Source of the DNA: Paraburkholderia phytofirmans OLGA172 | Lineage (GTDB): Bacteria > Pseudomonadota > Gammaproteobacteria > Burkholderiales > Burkholderiaceae | Assembly: GCF_001634365.1 (NCBI RefSeq) | Contig: NZ_CP014578.1 | Location: 3,224,001 to 3,288,000 of the forward strand | DNA: 64,000 nucleotides | Reading direction: 5' to 3' | Part shown: piece after piece, positions 20,030-29,485 of the stretch | Layout: the number at the start of each line of letters is the position of its first letter | Numbering within the stretch: the first letter of the stretch is position 1 | Notes under the pieces: generated by a model | The model's database searches: none | The model's input: only the letters and a program-made list of their open reading frames with translations | What the model was told of the DNA's origin: nothing | Translations under genes and position numbers: made by a program

Positions 20030-20903
20030 CGTATCCTCCAGTGTCTTTGGATTCTTCCACGTTCAGTTCGAGCTTGTACGCGAGCGCGATGAACAACGCC
20101 TGGCACAGACAGATCGTGCTGGTGAGCGAGCGGAACGCAAACGCGCTGCCCTCTTTCACATACAGTTGGGTGGTGGCATAACGCGCCAGCGGAGAAAGTT
20201 GGCTATCCGTAATAACTAGCGTTTTCGCCTGGTGATGATGCGCAACGCGCAGGCAATACTGGGTTTCCTTGCCATAGGGCGCGAAGCTGATCGCGATCAC
20301 CACGTCGCCCTTCTTCACACTGCGAATCTGTTCGCGGTACATGCCGCCGAAACCGGATACCAGATGCACGCGCTTTGGGGTGTGCTGCAACGCGTAGACG
20401 ATGTAGCTCGCCACCGGAAACGAGCGCCGCACGCCGATCACGTAGATGTTGTCGGCCTGCTGCAGCATTTTCACGGCGGCATCGAACTGCTGGTCGTCGA
20501 GGCCGGCTTCAAGTTCTTCAAGACCGCCGCGAGAGGCCGCAATGAATTCGCGCGCCACTGCGCCGCCGGATAACGCGCCGGGCTTCTCGTCGATCAGCTT
20601 GCGAATCCGCTGCTGATAACTCGGCGAGGACGTACCCTGCCCCGTATACGCCTGACGGAACACCAGCTGCAAATCGGAGAATCCGGAAAAGCCGAAGCGC
20701 TGCGCAAAACGCACCACGGCGGACGGGTGCACGCCGCAGCTCGCGGCGATATCGCTGGTGCGATCCACCATCACGCTCGAACGATGCTGCTCGATATAAG
20801 TCGCGACGTTCTTCAATTGACGCGGCAGCGCCTCATAGTTTTCCGCGATGCGCTGCATCAATTCTTCGACGCTCGGCAAGTCTTCAGTGCTCTCTTCCGC
20901 CAT
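20022..20903 (-). CDS. MurR/RpiR-family transcriptional regulator of the inositol cluster
   Basis: A 293-residue regulator. The N-terminal helix-turn-helix (about 45-85) contains SDIAASCGVHPSAVVRFAQR, and the C-terminal SIS sugar-phosphate-binding domain contains IYVIGVRRSFPVASYIVYAL. RpiR-type IolR regulators in rhizobia repress inositol genes and respond to a phosphorylated pathway intermediate. This gene is divergent from the ABC importer genes and leads a minus-strand operon with iolG and a second dehydrogenase. A palindrome in the spacer fits its binding site. Direction of regulation (repressor or activator) is inferred. Confidence 0.9.
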   Translation of the reverse strand: MAEESTEDLPSVEELMQRIAENYEALPRQLKNVATYIEQHRSSVMVDRTSDIAASCGVHPSAVVRFAQRFGFSGFSDLQLVFRQAYTGQGTSSPSYQQRIRKLIDEKPGALSGGAVAREFIAASRGGLEELEAGLDDQQFDAAVKMLQQADNIYVIGVRRSFPVASYIVYALQHTPKRVHLVSGFGGMYREQIRSVKKGDVVIAISFAPYGKETQYCLRVAHHHQAKTLVITDSQLSPLARYATTQLYVKEGSAFAFRSLTSTICLCQALFIALAYKLELNVEESKDTGGYDD

Positions 20904-20996
20904 GGCTCTCTCATCGTTGCTTTATTGCAGTGCGCAAGAGCATTCAGCGTCTCTCGCACAACCTCCGACGCTGCCGATTATAGGCAGGCGCCTCAT

Positions 20997-21020
20997 AAAA
21001 TGGAACGTATTTTCCATTTT
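20997..21020. promoter_or_regulatory. Palindromic operator, GGAA-N6-TTCC type
   Basis: AAAATGGAA and TTCCATTTT are perfect 9-base arms around CGTATT in the divergent regulator/importer spacer. The core GGAA-N6-TTCC (21002-21015) equals the motif reported for rhizobial RpiR-type IolR. It is the best candidate for autoregulation and control of both inositol operons. Confidence 0.7.
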
Positions 21021-21028
21021 TATTTGTC

Positions 21029-21041
21029 ATGAAATTTTCAT
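21029..21041. promoter_or_regulatory. Second palindrome beside the inositol operator
   Basis: ATGAAA-T-TTTCAT is a 13-base palindrome eight bases after the GGAA-N6-TTCC site, in the same AT-rich island. It might be a weaker half of the regulatory region or a site for another factor. Confidence 0.4.
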
Positions 21042-21178
21042 TGCACCGCTTCGGAAGATGGCCTAATCTTGGTTGTGAGCGATGGTGCATCGGCGCACGC
21101 ATGCCGCAACGCACGCAATCGAAAGGCCGCCCGCCAGACGCTCCCTTCAATAACGACAGACCGAGAAAGGTGGAGACA

Positions 21179-22225
21179 ATGAGACTTTGCAAGGGCAAGG
21201 CTACGCTCAGGATTCTGGTGACGGCATTGACGTTGGCGACGGGATTCGGTGCGGCGTCGGCCGCCCGCGCGGCTGACGCTCACTTCGTGCTGATCAGCCA
21301 CGCGCCGGATTCGGATTCGTGGTGGAACACCATCAAGAACGCCATCAAACAGGCCGACGAAGATTTCAACGTCGAGACCGACTACCGCAATCCGCCGAAC
21401 GGCGACATCGCCGACATGGCGCGCCTCGTCGAACAGGCTGCCGCGCGCAACTACGACGGCGTGATCGTCTCGATTGCCGACTTCGACGTGCTCAAGAGCG
21501 CGATCGCCAAGGTCACCGAAAAACACATCCCGCTCGTCACGATCAATTCCGGCACTGAGGCGCAAAGCGCCCAGCTTGGCGCAATCATGCACGTCGGCCA
21601 GCCTGAATATGCCGCGGGCAAAGCGGCGGGCGAAAAGGCGAAGGCAGCGGGCATCAAGTCGTTCCTGTGCGTCAACCATTACGCGACCAACCCGGCTTCG
21701 TTCGAACGCTGCCGGGGCTTTGGCGACGCAATCGGCGTCGACTTCAAGTCCTCCACGCTCGACGCCGGCCAGGACCCGACCGGTGTGCAATCGAAAGTGA
21801 GCGCGTATCTGCGCAATCACCCGAACACCCAGGCGGTGCTCACCCTCGGTCCGTTGTCGGCCGCGCCGACGATCAAGGCGCTGCAGCAGATGGGCCTCGC
21901 CGGCAAGATCTGGTTCGCGACCTTCGACTTCGACAATGACATCGCGAAGGGCATCCAGGACGGCACGATCCAGTTCGCGATCGACCAGCAACCCTACCTG
22001 CAAGGCTATATCCCGGTCGCCGTCCTGGCGATCGTGAAAAAGGAACACACCACAGATCCGGCGAAGATCCGCCAGCTCCTGGAGGCAAATCCGAAGTTCC
22101 AGCAACGCCTCGCCACCTACGGCCTGGCGCCCGCCTATGGGCCGCGCAATATCGGTTCCGGCCCGGGCTTCATTACCAAGGCCAATATCGACAAGGTGGT
22201 CAAGTACGCCGGGCAGTATCGCTAA
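21179..22225 (+). CDS. Inositol/sugar ABC transporter, periplasmic binding protein
   Basis: A 348-residue exported protein of the ribose/galactose-type (periplasmic binding protein family 1) group. Residues 1-31 are a signal peptide ending near ARAADA; the mature part begins with HFVLISHAPDSDSWWNTI, the usual first beta strand and ligand loop. ATG 21179 has GAAAGGTGGAGA upstream. The gene opens an operon with a permease, an ATPase and iol genes, so myo-inositol is the likely ligand (inference from context). Confidence 0.9.
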   Translation: MRLCKGKATLRILVTALTLATGFGAASAARAADAHFVLISHAPDSDSWWNTIKNAIKQADEDFNVETDYRNPPNGDIADMARLVEQAAARNYDGVIVSIADFDVLKSAIAKVTEKHIPLVTINSGTEAQSAQLGAIMHVGQPEYAAGKAAGEKAKAAGIKSFLCVNHYATNPASFERCRGFGDAIGVDFKSSTLDAGQDPTGVQSKVSAYLRNHPNTQAVLTLGPLSAAPTIKALQQMGLAGKIWFATFDFDNDIAKGIQDGTIQFAIDQQPYLQGYIPVAVLAIVKKEHTTDPAKIRQLLEANPKFQQRLATYGLAPAYGPRNIGSGPGFITKANIDKVVKYAGQYR

Positions 22226-22425
22226 CGCATTTCGCTGGAAGTGCGGATACGGGAGAACCGTTCCGGCAGGTATGAAGAATGTGGATGTGGCCGGCCGCAA
22301 CGGGTCCGGCCGCCCCACGCCTGCGTTCGTCACGTTTTACGTGCATCACGCGCCGCGGGGTCCGATTGCGGTCCAGTTCCGGATCGATAGCGACTGTCAT
22401 CCGAGGCGCATCAAGGAGAGCTTTA

Positions 22426-23607
22426 ATGGGCGTAGCCAACCCCTTCCACCCCCATCACCGCAAGCAGCCCCCTTCCGGCGCTGGGACGGCGTCAGCGTCG
22501 ACGTCCAGCGGTGCGCCCGCGGCGGCCGATGAACGTGTGCGCCAGGAATCGTGGTTCCGGCATCTACTGAACCGTCCGGAATTCGCCGCCCTCGCCGGCA
22601 CCGTGATGGTGTTCCTGGTATTCGGGGTTGCAGCCGGCAACTCCGGCATGTTCAACCTCGACGGCGTGATGAACTGGTCGCAAGTGGCCGCGTATCTCGG
22701 CCTGATCGCAGTCGGCGCGTGCCTGCTGATGATTGCCGGCGAATTCGATCTGTCGATCGGTTCGATGATCGGCTTTTCGGGGATGATGGTCGCGTTGCCC
22801 ACCATGTACTTTCATTGGCCGATTGCCTTGTCGATCGTGTTTGCGTTCGCGGGATCGATGCTGCTCGGTGCGCTCAATGGCTATCTGGTGATGCGCACGC
22901 GCCTGCCGTCATTCATCGTGACGCTGGCGTTTCTGTTCATCCTGCGTGGACTCACGCTGGCCCTGTCGGTCATGTTCGCCGACCGCACGATCATCTCCGG
23001 CGTGGGAGACGTCGCCGCTCACGACTGGCTCGCCCATACCCTGTTCCAGGGTGTCGCGTTCAAGGGCCTGTTCGTCTGGCTCGGCCAGATCGGCGTCGTG
23101 AAGCTGCTCGACAACGGCAACCCGCTCGTGCCGGGCATTCCGAAAGTGCTGCTCTGGTGGTTCGCGCTTGCCGCGGTCTGCGCGTTCACGCTCGCCAAGA
23201 CCCGCTTCGGCAACTGGATCTTCGCGGTCGGCGGCGACGCCAATGCGGCAAAGAACGTCGGTGTGCCGGTGCGGCGCGTGAAGATCTCGCTGTTCGTGCT
23301 CACCGCGTTCTGCGCGTGCCTGTTCGCCGTGCTGCAAGTGTGCGACATCGGTTCGGCCGCGGCCGACCGCGGGCTGCAGGCCGAATTCGAAGCCATCATC
23401 GCGGCGGTGATCGGCGGCACGCTGCTGACCGGCGGCTACGGCTCGGTGATCGGCGCCTGCTTCGGCGCGCTGATCTTCGGCGTGGTGCAGATCGGCATCA
23501 CTTACACGAATGTCGACTCCGACTGGTTCCGCGTATTCCTTGGCGTGATGCTGCTCATCGCCGTGCTGTTCAATCACTACGTGCGCCGCCGCGTCGCGCA
23601 GTCGTAA
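22426..23607 (+). CDS. Inositol/sugar ABC transporter permease
   Basis: A 393-residue RbsC-like permease. A hydrophilic low-complexity N-terminal stretch of about 45 residues precedes about nine membrane helices. The conserved [21 protein letters not shown] segment is the cytoplasmic coupling region of this family. AAGGAG at 22413-22418 fixes ATG 22426; the frame open upstream to 22279 would add unrelated residues. A 200-base spacer separates it from the binding protein gene and contains no gene. Confidence 0.9.
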   Translation: MGVANPFHPHHRKQPPSGAGTASASTSSGAPAAADERVRQESWFRHLLNRPEFAALAGTVMVFLVFGVAAGNSGMFNLDGVMNWSQVAAYLGLIAVGACLLMIAGEFDLSIGSMIGFSGMMVALPTMYFHWPIALSIVFAFAGSMLLGALNGYLVMRTRLPSFIVTLAFLFILRGLTLALSVMFADRTIISGVGDVAAHDWLAHTLFQGVAFKGLFVWLGQIGVVKLLDNGNPLVPGIPKVLLWWFALAAVCAFTLAKTRFGNWIFAVGGDANAAKNVGVPVRRVKISLFVLTAFCACLFAVLQVCDIGSAAADRGLQAEFEAIIAAVIGGTLLTGGYGSVIGACFGALIFGVVQIGITYTNVDSDWFRVFLGVMLLIAVLFNHYVRRRVAQS

Positions 23608-23620
23608 CGAGGAGACGACC

Positions 23621-24445
23621 ATGTCCGATACGAATACCGTGAACACTGCGGCTGAACCGCAGGACGACGTGATCCTCGCGCTCGAAAACGTCAGCAAGTA
23701 CTTCGGCCAGGTGATCGCGCTGAGCGGCGTGACCTTGCGTCTGAAGCGCGGCGAAGTGCATTGCCTGCTCGGCGACAACGGCGCGGGCAAATCGACGCTG
23801 ATCAAAACCTTGGCTGGTGTGCATCAGCCCTCTTCCGGTCAATATCTGGTGGACGGCAAACCGGTGCGGTTCGAGTCGCCGAAAGACGCGCTCGATCTCG
23901 GCATTGCCACCGTCTATCAGGATCTCGCACTGGTGCCGTTGCTCTCCGTGGCGCGCAACTTCTTCATGGGCCGCGAGCCGCAAAAGAAACTGTTCGGCTT
24001 TCTGACCGTGATGGATCTAGAAACCAGCGCCACCACCGCACGCGACAAGCTCGCCGAAATGGGCATCAACGTGCGCGACCCGCATCAACCAATCGGCACC
24101 ATGTCCGGCGGCGAAAAGCAGTGCCTGGCGATTGCGCGGGCGATTCACTTCGGCGCACGCGTGCTGATTCTCGACGAGCCGACCGCCGCACTCGGCGTCA
24201 AGCAGAGCTTCAATGTGCTGAAGCTGATCCACACGGCGCGCGCGAAAGGCATCTCGGTGATCTTCATCACGCACAACGTGCATCACGCGTATCCGATCGG
24301 CGATTCGTTCACGCTGCTCAATCGCGGCAAATCGCTCGGCACGTTCACGAAGGAAACCATCAGCAAGGACGAAGTCCTCGACATGATGGCCGGCGGCGCC
24401 GAAATGCAGAAGATGATCGGCGAACTCGACGGCGCGACGATCTGA
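23621..24445 (+). CDS. Inositol/sugar ABC transporter ATP-binding protein, single domain
   Basis: A 274-residue ABC ATPase with Walker [10 protein letters not shown] (51-59), signature [14 protein letters not shown], Walker [12 protein letters not shown] and the switch histidine in [10 protein letters not shown]. Ribose-type importers normally use a tandem two-domain ATPase of about 500 residues. This one has one domain and should act as a homodimer, as in FrcA-type fructose importers. It follows the permease by 13 bases. All catalytic residues are intact. Confidence 0.9.
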   Translation: MSDTNTVNTAAEPQDDVILALENVSKYFGQVIALSGVTLRLKRGEVHCLLGDNGAGKSTLIKTLAGVHQPSSGQYLVDGKPVRFESPKDALDLGIATVYQDLALVPLLSVARNFFMGREPQKKLFGFLTVMDLETSATTARDKLAEMGINVRDPHQPIGTMSGGEKQCLAIARAIHFGARVLILDEPTAALGVKQSFNVLKLIHTARAKGISVIFITHNVHHAYPIGDSFTLLNRGKSLGTFTKETISKDEVLDMMAGGAEMQKMIGELDGATI

Positions 24446-24511
24446 TTCATTCGCGTGGGTTGCCAGCGCTTGCTGCGCCTCGCGCCCGCGCACAGCTATT
24501 CAGGAATATTC

Positions 24512-26578
24512 ATGGATCATTCCAGCACATCCAGCGGGACCGGGATCGTGAACGGTAGCAGGCCCACGTCCGCCTCCGCGGCTACGCACAGCCGTTTCGC
24601 GCCAGGCCGCAGCCGCGACATCGTCTGCCTTGGCCGTCTCGCAGTCGATCTGTACGCGCAGCAGGTCGGCGCGCGGCTCGAAGACGTGTCGAGCTTCGCG
24701 AAGTATCTCGGCGGCTCGTCGGCGAATATCGCGTTCGGTTGCGCGCGGCTCGGGCTTGCATCGGCGATGCTGGCGCGCGTCGGCAACGATCATATGGGCC
24801 GTTTTCTCACCGAGACCTTGACGAAGGAAGGCTGCGACGTCAGTCACGTACGCATCGATCAGGAGCGTCTGACCGCGCTCGTTCTGCTTGGGCTGAAGGA
24901 TCGCGATACGTTTCCGCTGATCTTCTATCGTGAGAACTGCGCGGATATGGCGGTGGATGAAGCGGATTTCGATGAGGCGTATATCGCGTCGTCGAAAGCG
25001 CTGCTGATTACCGGCACGCACTTTTCGACCGAGCAGGTGAACCGCGCGAGCCGCCGCGCGCTGGATTACGCGCGACGCAATAACGTGCGTACCGTGCTCG
25101 ATATCGACTATCGCCCTGTGTTGTGGGGTCTCACGGGCAAGGCGGATGGCGAAACCCGCTTCGTCGCGAGCGAAGGCGTGACCGCGCACTTGCAACGCAT
25201 TCTGCCGTTGTTCGATCTGGTGATCGGCACCGAGGAGGAGTTCCGCATCGCCGGCGGCAAGACTGAACTCGTCGAAGCCCTCGCGATGGTGCGCGCCGTC
25301 ACACCGGCGACCCTTGTCCTGAAACGCGGCCCGATGGGCTGCCAGATCATCGACGGTAAAGTGCCCGCAACGCTCGACGATGCGCCGATTCATGGCGGCG
25401 TGGAAGTCGAAGTGCTCAATGTGCTCGGCGCGGGCGACGCATTCGCCTCGGGCTTTCTCTCCGGATGGTTGCGCGATCAACCACTCGAAGCCTGCGCGCG
25501 GGCCGCCAATGCCAGCGGCGCGCTGGTCGTCTCGCGTCACGGTTGCGCGCCCGCAATGCCGACGCCCACCGAACTCGACTACTTCCTGCGCGAAGCCAAG
25601 GCCGACCCGCAACGCATGCGCCGCCCCGACCGCGATGCGACGCTCGCACGCCTGCATCGCGTCTCCCCTGCGCGCAAACAATGGGACGAAGTACTCGGCT
25701 TCGCGTTCGACCACCGCAACCAGTTCTTCGAACTCACCCAGCAGACCGGTGCCGACGAAGCACGCATTGCGCAACTGAAGCGCCTGTTCGTCGAAGCTGT
25801 CGCGCAGACGGAAACCGCCTTGGGGTTGCAAGGCCGCATCGGCATATTGAGCGACGACCGCTATGGTCAGGACGCATTGAACGCCGCCACCGGCCGCGGC
25901 TGGTGGATCGGCCGGCCGGTCGAGCTACCCGGCTCCGTGCCGCTCGTGTTCGACCATGGCCGCTCGATCGGCACGACGCTGACCGCGTGGCCGCAGGAAC
26001 ACATCGCCAAGTGCCTCGTGCAATTCCATCCCGACGAACCGGTCGAACAACGCCTCGAGCAGGAAGCGCAACTGCGTGCGCTCTACGACGCGACGCAAGC
26101 GAGCGGTCACGAATTGCTGCTCGAAGTGATTCCGCCGAAGCACGCACCTCTGCCGCAAGCACCGGACATCGTCTATCGCGCGTTGAAGCGGCTGTACAAC
26201 ATCGGCATCTATCCCGAATGGTGGAAGCTCGAACCGATGGACGCCGCACAATGGCAAGCCGTCGACGCGCTGATCGCCGAGCGCGATCCGTACTGCCGGG
26301 GCGTGGTGCTGCTCGGTTTATCGGCGGGTGTCGAGCAATTGAACGATGGCTTTCGCGCGGCGGCGCAATCGGCGACATGCCGGGGCTTTACCGTGGGCCG
26401 CACGATTTTTCACGAGCCGAGCCATGCATGGCTCGCCGGTGAAATCGGCGACGACGAACTGATTGCGCGGGTGCGCCGCACGTTCGAAACGTTGATCGCG
26501 TCGTGGCGTGCGACGCGCGGAGCGACACGCGCGCAGTCCACCACCGCGAGCCACGCACATCAGGAGCAGGCGGCATGA
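24512..26578 (+). CDS. iolC: Bifunctional 5-dehydro-2-deoxygluconokinase / DKGP aldolase-type IolC
   Basis: A 688-residue fusion. Residues about 35-365 are a PfkB kinase: LGGSSANIAFG near the start and NVLGAGDAFASGFL with the catalytic aspartate near residue 308. It phosphorylates 5-dehydro-2-deoxy-D-gluconate. Residues about 385-680 are a DUF2090-type domain linked to cleavage of the phosphorylated product, replacing a separate IolJ aldolase. ATG 24512 gives an extra 33-residue Ser/Thr-rich N terminus; AGGAATATT precedes it. The stop overlaps the iolD start (ATGA). The aldolase role of the second domain is established annotation for such fusions, not provable here. Confidence 0.92.
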   Translation: MDHSSTSSGTGIVNGSRPTSASAATHSRFAPGRSRDIVCLGRLAVDLYAQQVGARLEDVSSFAKYLGGSSANIAFGCARLGLASAMLARVGNDHMGRFLTETLTKEGCDVSHVRIDQERLTALVLLGLKDRDTFPLIFYRENCADMAVDEADFDEAYIASSKALLITGTHFSTEQVNRASRRALDYARRNNVRTVLDIDYRPVLWGLTGKADGETRFVASEGVTAHLQRILPLFDLVIGTEEEFRIAGGKTELVEALAMVRAVTPATLVLKRGPMGCQIIDGKVPATLDDAPIHGGVEVEVLNVLGAGDAFASGFLSGWLRDQPLEACARAANASGALVVSRHGCAPAMPTPTELDYFLREAKADPQRMRRPDRDATLARLHRVSPARKQWDEVLGFAFDHRNQFFELTQQTGADEARIAQLKRLFVEAVAQTETALGLQGRIGILSDDRYGQDALNAATGRGWWIGRPVELPGSVPLVFDHGRSIGTTLTAWPQEHIAKCLVQFHPDEPVEQRLEQEAQLRALYDATQASGHELLLEVIPPKHAPLPQAPDIVYRALKRLYNIGIYPEWWKLEPMDAAQWQAVDALIAERDPYCRGVVLLGLSAGVEQLNDGFRAAAQSATCRGFTVGRTIFHEPSHAWLAGEIGDDELIARVRRTFETLIASWRATRGATRAQSTTASHAHQEQAA

Positions 26579-28548
26579 ACCAGCGCGTATTGCATCATGA
26601 CGCGGCGTCCGCCAACGACGCCACCCAGGCCCACCCACCATCCGGCGGCACCATCCGCCTGACGACCGCCCAGGCGCTGGTTCGCTACCTCGCAGCGCTT
26701 CGCGTCACGACCGAAGACGGCACCGGCACCGAGGCGCTCTTTGGCGGCGTGTTCGCGATCTTCGGGCACGGCAACGTGGCTGGAATGGGCGAAGCCTTGT
26801 ATCAGCATCGCGAGGCTTTGCCCACACTGCGAGCTCACAACGAACAGGCGATGGCGCACAGCGCGATCGCCTATGCAAAGGCGCATTTCCGTCGCCGCAT
26901 GATGGCTGTCACCACTTCGATCGGACCCGGCGCGACCAATCTGATCACCGCGGCCGCGCTCGCGCATGTAAATCGTCTGCCGGTGCTGCTGCTACCCGGC
27001 GACGTGTTCGTCTCGCGCGCGCCCGATCCGGTATTGCAGCAGGTTGAAGATTTCCATGACGGCGGTGTCTCCGCCAACGATGCGTTCAAGCCGGTGTCGC
27101 GCTACTTCGATCGCATTGTGCATCCGGCACAGTTGCTCAATGCGCTGCCGCGCGCCTTACGTGTGCTAACCGACGCTGCATTGTGCGGTCCCGTCACGCT
27201 CGCGTTGCCCCAGGACGTGCAAGCGCAGGCATGGGATTTCCCAGCCGATTTCTTTGCGCCGCGCGTCGTCACGTTTTACTCCCCCGCGCCGCGCGCCGAA
27301 GATATCGACGCGGCGGTTGCCCGCCTGCGCCGCGCCAGGCGTCCGCTGATCGTTGCGGGCGGCGGCGTGCTCTATGGCCGCGCGGCCGACGCGCTGCACC
27401 GCTTCGCCGCCGCGCACGGCATTCCGGTGGCGGAAACGCAGGCCGGCAAGGGTGCGCTCGCATGGAACGATCCGTTGAACGCCGGTGCGTTGGGCGTGAC
27501 CGGCTCGCCTGCCGCCAACGCGCTAGCCCACGATGCCGACTGCGTGCTCGCAATCGGCACTCGCCTGCAGGACTTCACCACCGGTTCAAACACATTGTTT
27601 ACGCAGGCCGACGTGATCGGCATCAACGCGAACCCATTCGACGGCCTCAAGCATCGCGCGCTGGTGGTCGAAGCCGATGCACGTCTTGCACTGGATGCGC
27701 TCACCGGACCACTGCAGGGCTGGCACGCTGAGCGCACATGGACCGCGCGTGCGCACAAACTCGCGGCGAGCTGGCGCGATACCGTGAGCACGCTCACGCA
27801 TGCGCCGCAACGCGACACCGTGCTGCCGTATGAAGGCGACGTGATCGGCGCGGTGCAGCGTTCGAGCGCGCGTTCCGCGACGGACGATATCGTCGTATGC
27901 GCAGCGGGAACCTTGCCGGCCGAATTGCACAAGTTATGGCGCGCGGGCAAACCGGGCGCATATCACGTCGAATACGGCTACTCGTGCATGGGCTACGAAA
28001 TCGCCGGCGGCCTCGGCGTCAAGCTTGCGCGGCCGGCGCGTGAAGTGATCGTGATGCTCGGCGACGGCAGCTACTTGATGATGAACAGCGAGATCGCGAG
28101 TTCGGTGATGATCGGCGCGAAGCTGATCGTGGTGGTGCTCGACAATCGCGGCTACGGCTGCATCAATCGCTTGCAGCAAGCCTGTGGTGGCGCACCGTTC
28201 AACAACCTGCTCGACGACTGCATGCAGGGCCCGCTTGGCGCACCGAGAATCGATTTCGCCGCGCATGCGCGCGCGCTCGGCGCGCAGGCCGAGCATGTCG
28301 CGAATATCGCTGAGCTTGAAAACGCGCTGCAACGTGCGCGCGCCGCCGATCGCACCTACGTGATCAGTATCGACACCGATCCGGCCCGTACCACGGGCGA
28401 CGGCGGCTGGTGGTGGGAAGTCGCCGTGCCCGAAGTTTCGGCGCGCGACGCCGTGCGCGCCGCACGTTCGCAATACGACGCGCAACTCGCCGCACGCACC
28501 GCGCCCGCCGATCCCAGCGACCGCCCCCGCCACATCGACAACGAATGA
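26575..28548 (+). CDS. iolD: 3D-(3,5/4)-trihydroxycyclohexane-1,2-dione hydrolase
   Basis: A 657-residue thiamine-diphosphate enzyme that opens the inositol-derived ring to 5-deoxy-D-glucuronate. The N-terminal pyrimidine-binding part includes FGHGNVAGMGEALYQ and NEQAMAHSAIAYAK. The C-terminal pyrophosphate-binding motif is IVMLGDGSYLMMNSEI. The start overlaps iolC by four bases. It sits in the order C-D-E-B with iolE ten bases downstream. Confidence 0.95.
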   Translation: MNQRVLHHDAASANDATQAHPPSGGTIRLTTAQALVRYLAALRVTTEDGTGTEALFGGVFAIFGHGNVAGMGEALYQHREALPTLRAHNEQAMAHSAIAYAKAHFRRRMMAVTTSIGPGATNLITAAALAHVNRLPVLLLPGDVFVSRAPDPVLQQVEDFHDGGVSANDAFKPVSRYFDRIVHPAQLLNALPRALRVLTDAALCGPVTLALPQDVQAQAWDFPADFFAPRVVTFYSPAPRAEDIDAAVARLRRARRPLIVAGGGVLYGRAADALHRFAAAHGIPVAETQAGKGALAWNDPLNAGALGVTGSPAANALAHDADCVLAIGTRLQDFTTGSNTLFTQADVIGINANPFDGLKHRALVVEADARLALDALTGPLQGWHAERTWTARAHKLAASWRDTVSTLTHAPQRDTVLPYEGDVIGAVQRSSARSATDDIVVCAAGTLPAELHKLWRAGKPGAYHVEYGYSCMGYEIAGGLGVKLARPAREVIVMLGDGSYLMMNSEIASSVMIGAKLIVVVLDNRGYGCINRLQQACGGAPFNNLLDDCMQGPLGAPRIDFAAHARALGAQAEHVANIAELENALQRARAADRTYVISIDTDPARTTGDGGWWWEVAVPEVSARDAVRAARSQYDAQLAARTAPADPSDRPRHIDNE

Positions 28549-28558
28549 GGATGTCCGC

Positions 28559-29485
28559 ATGACTGCTTTCGACGTACGGATCGGCATCAACCCCTTATCG
28601 TGGATGAACGACGACCTGCCTTCGCTCGGCGGCGAAACGCCGCTTGAAGTCGCCCTGACCGAAGGACGGCAGATCGGCTACCAGGGCTTCGAGCTCGGCA
28701 ACAAGTTTCCGCGCGAGCCGCAGGCGCTGAGGAGGCTGCTCGCTCAATACGATCTGGCCTTGGTATCCGGCTGGTACTCCGGACGGCTCGCGCGACGCAG
28801 CGTGGAAGAGGAAATCGCCTCGGTCGGCCCGCATCTCGACCTGCTCGCGCAGAACGGCGCGACGGCGATGGTGTACGGCGAGGTCGCCGATTCGATCCAA
28901 GGTGCGCCGCAACCGCTGTATCAACGCCCGCGTTTTTTCAGCGACGCGCAGTGGGCCGCGTATGCGGCGCGCGTCGACGAATTCGCACGCTATACGTTGA
29001 GCCGCGGCGTGCGGCTTGCGTACCACCATCATATGGGCGCGTACGTGGAAACGCCGGCTGACGTCGACCAGCTGATGTCGCGCACGAGCGACGCCGTCGG
29101 CCTGCTGTTCGACGCAGGGCACATCACGTTTGCCGGCGGCGATCCGCTCGCGGTACTCGGCAAGCACATTGGCCGCGTCTGTCACGTGCACTGCAAGGAC
29201 GTCCGGCCGGCGGTGATGAAGCTGGCGCGCAATCGCAACTGGAGTTTTCTCGATGCCGTGATCAACGGTGCCTTCACGGTACCGGGCGATGGTGCGGTGA
29301 ACTTCCCGGCGATCATCGATCTTTTGAAGCGGCATGGTTATCGCGGCTGGCTGGTGGTTGAAGCGGAACAGGACCCGGTGGTGGCGCCGTCGTATGACTA
29401 TGCGCAGAAAGGATTCAGGACTTTGCAAGCGCTGGTCGATGCGCCGCTCGACACCGGTGGTAAGACTGAGCAGGAGGCAGCATGA
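28559..29485 (+). CDS. iolE: myo-Inosose-2 dehydratase
   Basis: A 308-residue xylose-isomerase-like TIM barrel that dehydrates 2-keto-myo-inositol. The N terminus VRIGINPLSWMNDDLPSLGG is characteristic of IolE. AYHHHMGAYVETPADVD, LLFDAGHITFAGGDPL and CHVHCKDVRP supply the metal-binding acidic and histidine residues. GAGGATGTCC precedes ATG 28559. The stop overlaps iolB by ATGA. Confidence 0.95.
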   Translation: MTAFDVRIGINPLSWMNDDLPSLGGETPLEVALTEGRQIGYQGFELGNKFPREPQALRRLLAQYDLALVSGWYSGRLARRSVEEEIASVGPHLDLLAQNGATAMVYGEVADSIQGAPQPLYQRPRFFSDAQWAAYAARVDEFARYTLSRGVRLAYHHHMGAYVETPADVDQLMSRTSDAVGLLFDAGHITFAGGDPLAVLGKHIGRVCHVHCKDVRPAVMKLARNRNWSFLDAVINGAFTVPGDGAVNFPAIIDLLKRHGYRGWLVVEAEQDPVVAPSYDYAQKGFRTLQALVDAPLDTGGKTEQEAA

